Assembly (NCBI GenBank): GCA_015478765.1
Contig: JADMKR010000190.1
Coordinates: 1 to 17,132, forward strand
Direction of reading: 5' to 3'
From: Flavobacterium sp.
Lineage (GTDB): Bacteria; Bacteroidota; Bacteroidia; Flavobacteriales; Flavobacteriaceae
DNA: 17,132 nucleotides
Under the pieces are notes generated by a model. That model was not told the DNA's origin and did not search any database. It worked only from the letters and a program-made list of their open reading frames with translations. Both the position numbers and the translations under genes were made by a program. Every line of letters begins with the position of its first letter. The stretch's first letter is position 1. Shown here one piece after another: positions 7,682 to 15,043 of the stretch.

Positions 7682-9319
7682 ATGTTACAAAATTTCAAAC
7701 GAAGATATATTATTCCCGTTGTTGCGGGCGCCTTTCTATTCGTTGGTACCAGTTTCCGGGAAGACTTTTTTGAGGTCGCCAAACAAATCGAAATATTTAC
7801 CACCTTATTCAAAACGGTGAATATGAATTATGTTGACGAAACCAATCCCGGAGAGCTGATGGATAAGGCAATTAAAAGTATGCTTGCCGATCTCGATCCC
7901 TATACGGTCTATTTCAACGAACAAGATGTAGTCAAATTCAAAATAAACAATACAGGCGAATATACCGGAATTGGCGCGATGATTACCCGAAAAGACGGAC
8001 GCCTGATCATCAAAGAACCTTACAAGGATTATCCTGCTGATAAAGCCGGACTCAAAGCAGGCGACGAAATTATCCAAATTGGTGATGTGAGCCTGACCGA
8101 TTTTAAAGAAGATGCGAGTCAGCTATTGAAAGGAGCGAAAAATTCAAAAATCGATGTCCTCTATAAAAGACAGGGAAAAATAGAGAAAACCCAAATTACC
8201 CTGGGCGAGGTAGAATTGCAGGCTGTTCCATTTTTCTCGAAAGTGGACGAGACAACCGGATACATCGTTTTATCGCAATTCAACAAGCGTGCAACTATCG
8301 AAACCAAAGAAGCGGTAGAGCAACTCAAAAGGGAAGGGGCACAGCGTATAATTTTGGACCTTCGCGGCAATCCCGGCGGATTGTTGGGCGAGGCAGTAAA
8401 TATCTGCAATCTCTTTGTTCCCAAAAACGAAGTCATTGTCACCACCAAATCGAAAATAGACAAGCACAACAATATTTATAAAACAATGCGAGAGCCATTG
8501 GATACCGAAATCCCGCTGGTAATCTTAGTGGATGGTCGCAGCGCATCCGCTTCCGAAATCGTTGCCGGCGCACTTCAGGATCTGGATCGTGCGGTAGTAG
8601 TAGGAAGCCGTAGTTTTGGAAAAGGATTGGTTCAGCGTCCGGTGGATCTTACTTACGGAACCCAGATAAAAATTACGATTTCAAGATATTATACGCCTTC
8701 CGGCCGATGCATTCAGGCGCTCGATTATCTGCACCGCGATAAAGATGGCAAAGCCTTGCGAACCGCCGCGGCGAATTATAATGCGTTCAAAACCCGTAAA
8801 GGCCGAACTGTCTATGACGGCGGCGGAATTCAGCCCGATATCGAATTGTCGGAAACAAAAATGAGCACCATCACCGAGGCGCTGATCAAGAACGATGGTA
8901 TTTTTAACTACGCAACCGAATATTATTATAAGAAACCCAATGCAGGGACTTCCATACCAACAATAACCGATGCCGATTTTGCCGACTTCAAGCGCTTCCT
9001 ACGCAGCAAAGACTACTCATTCGACACCGAAACCGAACTGGCGCTAAAGTCGATGCTCGAAACAGCCAAAAGGGAAAAGTTTGACGCTTCGATCACCGCC
9101 GAATATAATCAATTGCTGACGGCACTCCAGAAGAGTCAGGAAAACCTGCTTGATCAAAGCAAATCGGAAATCAAAAACCTGATACTCGACGAACTCATAA
9201 AACGCTATCAATACAAAGAAGGTCTGTATAAATATTATACTAAAAACAATTCTGAGATCAAGAAGGCTGTCGTTATCCTTAACAATAGTGCAGAATACAG
9301 CAAGATTTTAAAATCATGA
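7682..9319 (+). CDS. S41 family carboxyl-terminal processing protease (CtpA/Prc type)
   Basis: A 545-residue envelope serine protease that recognises C-terminal tails through a PDZ domain. A hydrophobic N-terminal segment (about residues 8-24) acts as signal or anchor. A PDZ domain lies at about 85-170, with YTGIGAMI and AGLKAGDEI. The S41 catalytic block has GRSASASE with S289, and FGKGLVQ with K314 and Q318, matching the Ser-Lys-Gln spacing of Bacillus CtpB. About 140 further residues after the core are helical and charged. The ATG at 7682 is the only start: the frame upstream reaches a TAG at 7610 with no ATG between. It overlaps the next gene by ATGA. The link to an OmpA-like gene suggests a shared role at the cell wall or outer membrane; that is inference. 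Confidence 0.95.
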   Translation: MLQNFKRRYIIPVVAGAFLFVGTSFREDFFEVAKQIEIFTTLFKTVNMNYVDETNPGELMDKAIKSMLADLDPYTVYFNEQDVVKFKINNTGEYTGIGAMITRKDGRLIIKEPYKDYPADKAGLKAGDEIIQIGDVSLTDFKEDASQLLKGAKNSKIDVLYKRQGKIEKTQITLGEVELQAVPFFSKVDETTGYIVLSQFNKRATIETKEAVEQLKREGAQRIILDLRGNPGGLLGEAVNICNLFVPKNEVIVTTKSKIDKHNNIYKTMREPLDTEIPLVILVDGRSASASEIVAGALQDLDRAVVVGSRSFGKGLVQRPVDLTYGTQIKITISRYYTPSGRCIQALDYLHRDKDGKALRTAAANYNAFKTRKGRTVYDGGGIQPDIELSETKMSTITEALIKNDGIFNYATEYYYKKPNAGTSIPTITDADFADFKRFLRSKDYSFDTETELALKSMLETAKREKFDASITAEYNQLLTALQKSQENLLDQSKSEIKNLILDELIKRYQYKEGLYKYYTKNNSEIKKAVVILNNSAEYSKILKS

Positions 9320-10131
9320 TCAAGCATTTGACATTGTTTGTGTTTCTTTTTACCTGTACTGTCAATGCGCAGGAGGAAGTTGTCCAATCAGTGTATTTTG
9401 AGTTTGACAAATACGAACTAGACGCTGCCCAGGCAAATGCCGTGGTTGATTTTATTAAGGTTACCGATTCCACCCGCATCGAATCGGTGCAGATCTTCGG
9501 CTATACCGATGACATCGGGAAAGAAAATTACAATTACGTTTTATCGACCAATCGCGCCAATGCTATTCGGGATTTTTTGGTATCGAGCGGCGTCAAGAAC
9601 CGAATTATTGTCACAATCGAAGGCAAAGGCCGGATTCTGATTGATGACGATGTGGTCGATAACCTGCCTGAACAACGTTCGAAGAATCGCCGGGTCGATG
9701 TTGTACTGAACCTGACAGAACCACCGGCTATTCAAATTCCCGGCTATTACACAACCGTAAACAAGAAACATGTCGTTGGCGACCACATCTACCTCGAAAA
9801 TCTGTTATTCGAACGCGGAAGCAGTAAATTGACATACAAAGCTAAAGTTCAACTCGACAAGATTGCTCTCCTGCTTCACCGTTATAAAAACCTTCATTTT
9901 GAGATTCAGGGCCATGTGTGCTGCACGCCGCCCTATCAAAAGGAAGCGATCGACCGGGATACCAAAAAAAGGCAATTGTCCCAAAACCGTGCGCAGGCGG
10001 TGCATAAATATCTGACTTTTAAGAAAATCCCGAAAGCAAGAATGACATTCAAGGGTTATGGCAATACGGTACCGCTGGGAAAGGGATCGGAATATGACCG
10101 AAGGGTCGAACTTGTAATTACCAAGATTTAG
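9316..10131 (+). CDS. Protein with two tandem OmpA-like domains
   Basis: A 271-residue exported protein with a signal peptide ending near VNAQ (residue 19) and two OmpA-C-like peptidoglycan-binding domains. The first (about 25-132) has SVYFEFDKYELD, GYTDDIG with D65 and LSTNRANAI with R80, the residues that normally bind diaminopimelate. The second (about 158-270) keeps the end block LSQNRAQAV with R225 and GYGNTVPLG, but replaces the TDxxG aspartate region with GHVCCTPP, carrying adjacent cysteines C202-C203 and a small insert. The start codon overlaps the S41 stop by ATGA, so the two are probably translationally coupled. The gene ends on a stop that overlaps the convergent elaA stop. It has no beta-barrel domain and could be a periplasmic wall-binding partner of the protease. 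The domain call is firm; role is inferred. Confidence 0.92.
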   Translation: MIKHLTLFVFLFTCTVNAQEEVVQSVYFEFDKYELDAAQANAVVDFIKVTDSTRIESVQIFGYTDDIGKENYNYVLSTNRANAIRDFLVSSGVKNRIIVTIEGKGRILIDDDVVDNLPEQRSKNRRVDVVLNLTEPPAIQIPGYYTTVNKKHVVGDHIYLENLLFERGSSKLTYKAKVQLDKIALLLHRYKNLHFEIQGHVCCTPPYQKEAIDRDTKKRQLSQNRAQAVHKYLTFKKIPKARMTFKGYGNTVPLGKGSEYDRRVELVITKI

Positions 10132-10574
10132 ATTTTTTCCATCCTGACGTGCGGGATACCGTCTTCGAGATACGGTTTCCCTTGGGTGACAAATCCGTGC
10201 TGCAGATAAAAACCCTCCAAATACGATTGTGCCGAAATGGTAATCTGTTGCTCTGAATAAAGGTCGGCCACCGACTTAACAGCTACTTTCATCAATTCGT
10301 GGCCAATATTTTTGCCGCGAAATGCAGGTTCAACAACTACACGTCCAATGGATGCATTTTCAAAATATTCGCCGCGATTAAATATACGGGCATATGCAAC
10401 AATTTCACCTTCGTTCAATCCCAGAACGTGCAACGCAGTCTTGTCTTTGCCATCGGCGTCCTGATAAACGCAGTTTTGCTCGACCACGAACACCTCATTT
10501 CGCAAACTCAGCACATTGTATAGTTCGTGTGCCGAAAGTTCCTCAAAACGCTTTATTTTCCATGTTAACTTCAC
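10128..10574 (-). CDS. elaA: ElaA-type GNAT N-acetyltransferase
   Basis: A 148-residue member of the GNAT acetyltransferases, matching the ElaA family in length and motifs: VFVVEQNCVYQDADGKD (residues 28-44), VAYARIF, IGRVVVEPAFRGKNIG with the acetyl-CoA loop RGKNIG at 86-91, and a C-terminal EDGIPHVRM. ElaA proteins transfer acetyl groups from acetyl-CoA, but the natural acceptor is not established. The start is GTG at 10572-10574, overlapping the stop of the upstream DUF4837 gene by GTGA; the nearby ATG at 10561-10563 is out of frame. The stop TAA shares bases with the TAG of the convergent OmpA-like gene. It is probably translated from the DUF4837 transcript. No export signal is present. 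Confidence 0.93.
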   Translation of the reverse strand: MKLTWKIKRFEELSAHELYNVLSLRNEVFVVEQNCVYQDADGKDKTALHVLGLNEGEIVAYARIFNRGEYFENASIGRVVVEPAFRGKNIGHELMKVAVKSVADLYSEQQITISAQSYLEGFYLQHGFVTQGKPYLEDGIPHVRMEKI

Positions 10575-11548
10575 CTTGTCTCCGATTTATCGTTTAAGAA
10601 TTTGGTCGATCGAATCATAGCCTCGAGTTCAAGCATCAAATTGCGCTTCTGCTTTGCCGGTATATGACAAAAGCCTTCGATGATCAGCGCCCGGGAACTC
10701 ACTGTGTCCATAATCGCAAAATTTATGAATGGCCCCGACATATTGCGGTCGAGTTCCCATGTTCCACGGGTTTCAAAAGCCTCATGACCATCAATTGCGG
10801 TGGTGGAAAGATATGGCGTATATGAATTTTCTGTTTCCATTACGGTGCCGGGCGCAGCGCCATGTATATAACGCCGGCCAATCGAATCCCGAATCGCAAT
10901 TACATTGGTGACGATATTGCTTTTAGGCAGCACTGTTTCCAACGGAACTTCATATATCAAAATACTGGTGTTGCCGCTGGTGATATCATTCTTGAGCCAT
11001 AGAAATTTGTCACCTTCCACAACATATTTGAACGGAGTTGGGACCAGCATCGAAATACCGAATTTTTCGGCTATCCGCTTTTTGTCGAGATGTGATTTCT
11101 TAAAACCTTTTTGCAGACAGGCGATTTCCCGCAACTTAATGGTTGAAATTATTTTCGAACTATTTTGCTCGATGACTTCTATTATTTCAGTAGTATTCCG
11201 CCCAGTGATATAAAGAACTATCTGCGGCTTAGTGTATTCATCGTGCTTGATCGCAAACTTTTTTTGAGGGCCTTTTTTTACCACAATAATGCTGCGGCTG
11301 TGCATATATCCCTCAAGAAGTTTCAGCGGATACTGATTCAATGTAAACAGCGGTTCTTCCTGCGGCAATCCAACCACAGGTGATGCAAGTTTCTGCCGTA
11401 TGGTATCACCTATTTCACCGTTCCATAAAATGTCGTCGATGATTACCGATACGTGATTGGTTACGTCGGGAATTGGGTTTTTATTCGATTTCCTGTCCTG
11501 GCAAGCCAACAGAGAAATGGCCATCAATAAAAAAAGGGCTTTTTTCAT
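10571..11548 (-). CDS. DUF4837 family lipoprotein
   Basis: A 325-residue predicted lipoprotein with signal MKKALFLLMAISLLAC; C16 would be lipidated and is followed by QD. The rest is a soluble protein of mixed alpha/beta character with PTPFKYV, FLWLKND and an RGTWELDRNMSGPF block, which I recognise as DUF4837, a family of unknown function common in Bacteroidota. Its start codon lies inside the 3' arm of a strong terminator hairpin (11529-11566) placed after the lytic transglycosylase gene, so expression by readthrough would be limited. A weak TAnnTTTA-like box at 11566-11573 could give a separate transcript. It overlaps elaA by GTGA. Family assignment is moderately firm; the function is unknown. 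Confidence 0.85.
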   Translation of the reverse strand: MKKALFLLMAISLLACQDRKSNKNPIPDVTNHVSVIIDDILWNGEIGDTIRQKLASPVVGLPQEEPLFTLNQYPLKLLEGYMHSRSIIVVKKGPQKKFAIKHDEYTKPQIVLYITGRNTTEIIEVIEQNSSKIISTIKLREIACLQKGFKKSHLDKKRIAEKFGISMLVPTPFKYVVEGDKFLWLKNDITSGNTSILIYEVPLETVLPKSNIVTNVIAIRDSIGRRYIHGAAPGTVMETENSYTPYLSTTAIDGHEAFETRGTWELDRNMSGPFINFAIMDTVSSRALIIEGFCHIPAKQKRNLMLELEAMIRSTKFLNDKSETR

Positions 11549-11566
11549 ACAAATGAATAAAGCCCT
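11529..11566 (-). terminator. Intrinsic terminator after the lytic transglycosylase gene, overlapping the next start codon
   Basis: On the minus strand AGGGCTTTATTCAT (11566-11553) pairs with ATGAAAAAAGCCCT (11548-11535) at 13 of 14 positions around the 4-nt loop TTGT, and a run of T follows. The stem begins 25 nt after the stop at 11591. The ATG opening the 3' arm is the start codon of the DUF4837 gene, and the T-run encodes its signal peptide. Confidence 0.85.
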
Positions 11567-11590
11567 AAAATTACTGTTTTAAATTTGAAA

Positions 11591-13543
11591 TTATCCGCTA
11601 ACCTTAAGTTTCATACCGGGTTTTAAGGTATTACTGCGTATTCCATTCCATCTTTTAATATCGGAAATGGTGACGCCCGGGTATTTTTTAGCAATGCTGA
11701 ACAACGAATCGCCTTTTCTTACGTTGTAATATTCCTCTTTTGACTTTTTGGCAACTGCTGCAGCAACCACATCTTTCTGTGCCGATTTGCCATCTTCTTC
11801 AACCTCTTGATCGTTTACTTTCGCAATGGCAAGTTTTTTCCCAACCAGGACATTATTATCCGATAGATGATTCCACTTTTTCAAATCTTCAACCGAAACT
11901 TCAAATTTTCGTGCAATACTGTTTAGGTTATCGCCTTTTACAACAACGTATTCCATTGTCTCTTCATCAGCTTCAGCAAGCTCCGTATTTTGTGCCGCTA
12001 CAATTAATGTTGTATTGATTTTAATATTCTTATCATCAAGATTGTTCCATTTCATAATATCCTCAACAGACACATCGTGATTCTTGGCAATAGTGCTCAA
12101 ATTATCACCTGATTTGACGGTATAGCTGGCTCCGGTCGATTTCTCGGAAGTGTCCTCCGATGATGCAACAGCGGTTTCAACAGCAGGTTCAACTTTTACC
12201 GGTACGCGCTTCGATTTGACTATTTTCAAACTCTTGCCGGCAGCGATCGTATTGCCACGAAGGCCATTCCATCTTTTTAAATCAGATACAGATACGTTGT
12301 ATTTTGCCGAAATTAATCCCAGGCTTTCGCCGCGACGAATTTTGTGGTACTTGGTCGAGGTAATTACGCGTTCACCCGAATCATTTGTGGAGGCCACCGC
12401 ACTGTTAATGGAAGTATATGGCTTTTCGCGTTGATTCGCTTCGAAATTGGCGTAAGCGTAAATTTTATCTTCATTAGAAGTAAAGATTGCAATTTTATCC
12501 AACGGCAAGCGAATGTAATGACTTTTGTTGTCGTACACCGGAACCGTATTGATTTTGTAAGACGGATTCAGCACTTGGAGTTGAGATACCGGAATATCCA
12601 GTAAATCGGAAATCTGTTTGAACGAAAGTTGGTGCTTTACCCGAACCGTATCAGTGTCGAAATGCTTGACAATCGCCCGTTGCGGCTCAATCCCGTGCTC
12701 TTTGTGATACTCATAAATATACATTGTGGCCAGGAACGCAGGCAAATAGCCTTGGGTTTCCTTGGGCAGATGCTTCCTTATATTCCAGTAGTTTTGTTTT
12801 CCGCCAGATCTGCGAATGGCTTTGGAAACATTCCCCGGACCTGAGTTATACGATGCCAGAACCAGATCCCAATCGCCAAAAATCCTGTACATATTGGTCA
12901 TGTATTGTGCTGCAGCGGCACTTGCTTTCAGCGGATCGCTTCTTTCATCAACATACGAATCAATATGCAAATTGTATTGTTTTCCGGTTTGGTACATAAA
13001 CTGCCAAAGTCCGGTTGCACCCATCCTCGAAACAGCTTTCGGGTTCAATGCCGATTCGACCACGGCCAGGTACTTTATCTCAAGAGGCACATTTTGTTTT
13101 GCAAGGGCCTCTTCGAACATCGGAAAATAATATTCTGATACTGCCATAAGCCTTTCAAAAGATCTTTTCCTGTTTTTCAGGAATGACTTGATGACGTTTT
13201 CCAAACCTTGATTATATTCGATGTTAAAGGGAGAGCGCGCGTCCATCTCTTTCAGGCGCTCCTTTAGCAATTCGGTCGACAGTTCATAATCGACTGTTTG
13301 GTCGACATCAAGCTTACTGATATCGGAACTCAAATCGTTATAAATATCAAGATTGGCTAATTCATTCATCCACAAACTATCGACACAAGAGGCGATTTCG
13401 TGATGAACAAAAGACTGCTTTAATGAATCAAGATATGAAAGTTTAGGTTCCTGGATAAAAGACTCGTTTGAAATACTTTGTTGCGCAAATGCGCTAAAGG
13501 AACAAAGTGAGAGGAAAGTGAGCGTTGCATTTTTTAAATTCAT
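11591..13543 (-). CDS. LysM-containing lytic transglycosylase, MltD-like
   Basis: A 650-residue exported enzyme that would cleave peptidoglycan glycan strands to leave 1,6-anhydro-muramic ends. The signal peptide ends near AFAQ (residue 21). The transglycosylase domain spans about 140-285, with catalytic E163 in VVESALNP, GATGLWQFM at 175-183, and SYNSGPGNV at 231-239, as in MltD. Four LysM peptidoglycan-binding repeats follow at about 398-442, 473-516, 531-574 and 604-648, each with the (K)WN(G/N/H)L or I block; a degenerate LysM-like stretch lies at about 302-346. Linkers between the repeats are acidic and low in complexity. The gene has a -7 box at 13667-13674 and a leader of about 117 nt. 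It ends in a strong terminator. Identification is secure; E. coli MltD has fewer LysM repeats. Confidence 0.95.
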   Translation of the reverse strand: MNLKNATLTFLSLCSFSAFAQQSISNESFIQEPKLSYLDSLKQSFVHHEIASCVDSLWMNELANLDIYNDLSSDISKLDVDQTVDYELSTELLKERLKEMDARSPFNIEYNQGLENVIKSFLKNRKRSFERLMAVSEYYFPMFEEALAKQNVPLEIKYLAVVESALNPKAVSRMGATGLWQFMYQTGKQYNLHIDSYVDERSDPLKASAAAAQYMTNMYRIFGDWDLVLASYNSGPGNVSKAIRRSGGKQNYWNIRKHLPKETQGYLPAFLATMYIYEYHKEHGIEPQRAIVKHFDTDTVRVKHQLSFKQISDLLDIPVSQLQVLNPSYKINTVPVYDNKSHYIRLPLDKIAIFTSNEDKIYAYANFEANQREKPYTSINSAVASTNDSGERVITSTKYHKIRRGESLGLISAKYNVSVSDLKRWNGLRGNTIAAGKSLKIVKSKRVPVKVEPAVETAVASSEDTSEKSTGASYTVKSGDNLSTIAKNHDVSVEDIMKWNNLDDKNIKINTTLIVAAQNTELAEADEETMEYVVVKGDNLNSIARKFEVSVEDLKKWNHLSDNNVLVGKKLAIAKVNDQEVEEDGKSAQKDVVAAAVAKKSKEEYYNVRKGDSLFSIAKKYPGVTISDIKRWNGIRSNTLKPGMKLKVSG

Positions 13544-13666
13544 GGGTACGTTTTTAATGTTTTTCGGCCGCGGGGCCTGGTCAAAAAACCTTTTTTCGTA
13601 TTAATAATAAAGCCTCGTAGGCGAGAATAAGCTTCTGTTTCAGATCGTTACAGGAGGCCTATTCTG

Positions 13667-13674
13667 CAAACATA
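13667..13674 (-). promoter_or_regulatory. -7 promoter box for the lytic transglycosylase gene
   Basis: The minus strand reads TATGTTTG, an exact match to TAnnTTTG, with a predicted start near 13660. The expected -33 position has no TTG and is covered by the repeats at 13676-13718, which suggests help from an activator or another level of control. Confidence 0.5.
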
Positions 13675-13675
13675 A

Positions 13676-13718
13676 TAATCTTATAACAAAAAGTTGTAAT
13701 CTTATAACTTAAAGTTAT
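13676..13718. promoter_or_regulatory. Operator-like direct repeats and dyads
   Basis: TAATCTTATAAC occurs exactly twice, at 13676-13687 and 13697-13708, a 21-bp period that puts both copies on the same DNA face. The second copy overlaps a perfect dyad, ATAACTTAAAGTTAT (13704-13718), and an imperfect dyad, TTATAAC-AAAAA-GTTGTAA, spans 13681-13699. They lie directly upstream of the -7 box of the lytic transglycosylase gene, in the gap after pgk. No binding protein can be named from sequence. Confidence 0.45.
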
Positions 13719-13739
13719 TCTAAAAATTGTCAACAGATT

Positions 13740-14930
13740 TTAATTTTTCAGAATTGCATCAATTCCCGGAAGTGATTTCCCTTCTAGCATTTCAAGCATT
13801 GCACCACCTCCTGTAGAAACATAACTCATCTGATCCTGAAGGTCGAATTGCTTGACAGCTGCTACCGAATCGCCGCCACCAACCAATGAAAAGGCCCCTT
13901 TCTCGGTTGCGCTTGCTATGGCTTTTCCAAGCTCGATTGTTCCTTTGGCAAAGTTTTCCATTTCAAAAACGCCAATAGGTCCGTTCCATAATATCGTGTT
14001 TGATTCAGCAATTACTTTTGAAAAAGCCCTGAGCGAATCAGGTCCGGCGTCAAGTCCCTGCCAGCCCTGCGGAATGTTGTCTACCGCGGTTATCTTTATA
14101 TTTGCGTCATTTTTAAAACCATCTGCTGCGACAACATCGGTCGGTAAATGGACCTCTACATTCCTTTGCTTTGCTTTATCCAATATATCAAGTGCAAGGT
14201 CCAGTTTATCGTCTTCACAAATTGAATCTCCGATATTTCCGCCCAGCGCTTTGATGAAAGTAAAGGTCATGCCTCCACCAATGATCAAATGGTCCACTTT
14301 ATCCAATATATTCTCGATAACCGTGATTTTCGACGATACCTTCGATCCGCCCAGAACGGCAGTTACAGGTTTTTCGCTGTGCTTGAGTACCTTATTTAAA
14401 CTTTCGATTTCCTGCGCCAATAGCAAACCGAAACATTTTTTATGGGGAAAAAAATCGGCGATGATGGTAGTTGACGCGTGGGCGCGGTGCGCTGTTCCAA
14501 AGGCATCATTGACATAAATATCTCCGAGGTCGGCCAATTTTCGTGCAAAATCACGATCGCCTTGCTCTTCCTCATCGGAAAATCGCAGGTTTTCCAAAAG
14601 CAGTACCTCACCATTTTTTAACTCTTTAGCCATTTTCTGCGCCACTTCTCCTACTGAGTCGGACGAGAAAATAATATCGCGACCCAATACTTCAGACGCT
14701 TTCGCCTGGATGTGCTTCAACGAATATTTTTCCTGAATTCCTTTCGGGCGGCCAAGGTGCGACATTAGAATTACGCTTCCGCCGTCGTTGAGTATTTTAT
14801 CGATAGTCGGTTTCGCAGCTTCGATCCGCGAGGCGTCGGTAACATTAAAATCCTCATCAAGAGGAACGTTAAAATCTACCCTTATCAAAGCCTTTTTCCC
14901 GTCGAAATTGAAATCGTTTATAGTCTGCAT
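13740..14930 (-). CDS. pgk: Phosphoglycerate kinase
   Basis: Cytosolic glycolytic enzyme that moves a phosphate from 1,3-bisphosphoglycerate to ADP. The 396 residues are the normal bacterial length, with all landmarks present: RVDFNVP (17-23), R35 in DASRIEA, SHLGRP (57-62), NDAFGTAHRAHAS, GGSKVSSKI, GPIGVFE and a nucleotide-binding GGGDSVAA near the C-terminus. The protein begins MQTINDFNFDGKKALIRVDF, typical of flavobacterial PGKs, with the ATG about 21 nt after the predicted transcript start from the -7 box at 14958-14965. It is divergent from holB. I see no clear intrinsic terminator after its stop; 196 nt of repeat-rich spacer separate it from the lytic transglycosylase gene. Identification is secure. 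Confidence 0.98.
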   Translation of the reverse strand: MQTINDFNFDGKKALIRVDFNVPLDEDFNVTDASRIEAAKPTIDKILNDGGSVILMSHLGRPKGIQEKYSLKHIQAKASEVLGRDIIFSSDSVGEVAQKMAKELKNGEVLLLENLRFSDEEEQGDRDFARKLADLGDIYVNDAFGTAHRAHASTTIIADFFPHKKCFGLLLAQEIESLNKVLKHSEKPVTAVLGGSKVSSKITVIENILDKVDHLIIGGGMTFTFIKALGGNIGDSICEDDKLDLALDILDKAKQRNVEVHLPTDVVAADGFKNDANIKITAVDNIPQGWQGLDAGPDSLRAFSKVIAESNTILWNGPIGVFEMENFAKGTIELGKAIASATEKGAFSLVGGGDSVAAVKQFDLQDQMSYVSTGGGAMLEMLEGKSLPGIDAILKN

Positions 14931-14957
14931 CGGAATATCATTTTATTTTTTGAATAG

Positions 14958-14965
14958 CAAATATA
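14958..14965 (-). promoter_or_regulatory. -7 promoter box for pgk
   Basis: The minus strand reads TATATTTG, an exact TAnnTTTG match, 27 nt before the pgk ATG. The -33 region is poor. It shares a 113-nt divergent region with the holB promoter. Confidence 0.6.
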
Positions 14966-15031
14966 ACTTTTAATACTGAAAAGCGGTTCGGCATAAATGG
15001 ATTCAACACTACGCCAATTGCGCAGTTATAC

Positions 15032-15039
15032 TATCTTTG
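15032..15039 (+). promoter_or_regulatory. -7 promoter box for holB
   Basis: TATCTTTG matches TAnnTTTG exactly and ends only 4 nt before the holB ATG, so transcription should begin at or within a few bases of the start codon. Confidence 0.6.
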
Positions 15040-15043
15040 CGAA

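Noticed and set aside
13728..13733. TTGACA-like hexamer on the minus strand with TTATAA downstream
   Set aside because: The spacer is 20 nt and the organism uses the TTG/TAnnTTTG promoter type; an exact -7 box of that type lies further downstream.
13852..14517. 221-codon plus-strand ORF
   Set aside because: It is antisense to pgk, shows no family motifs, and its composition (S/P/T-rich) is what the complement of a conserved gene gives.
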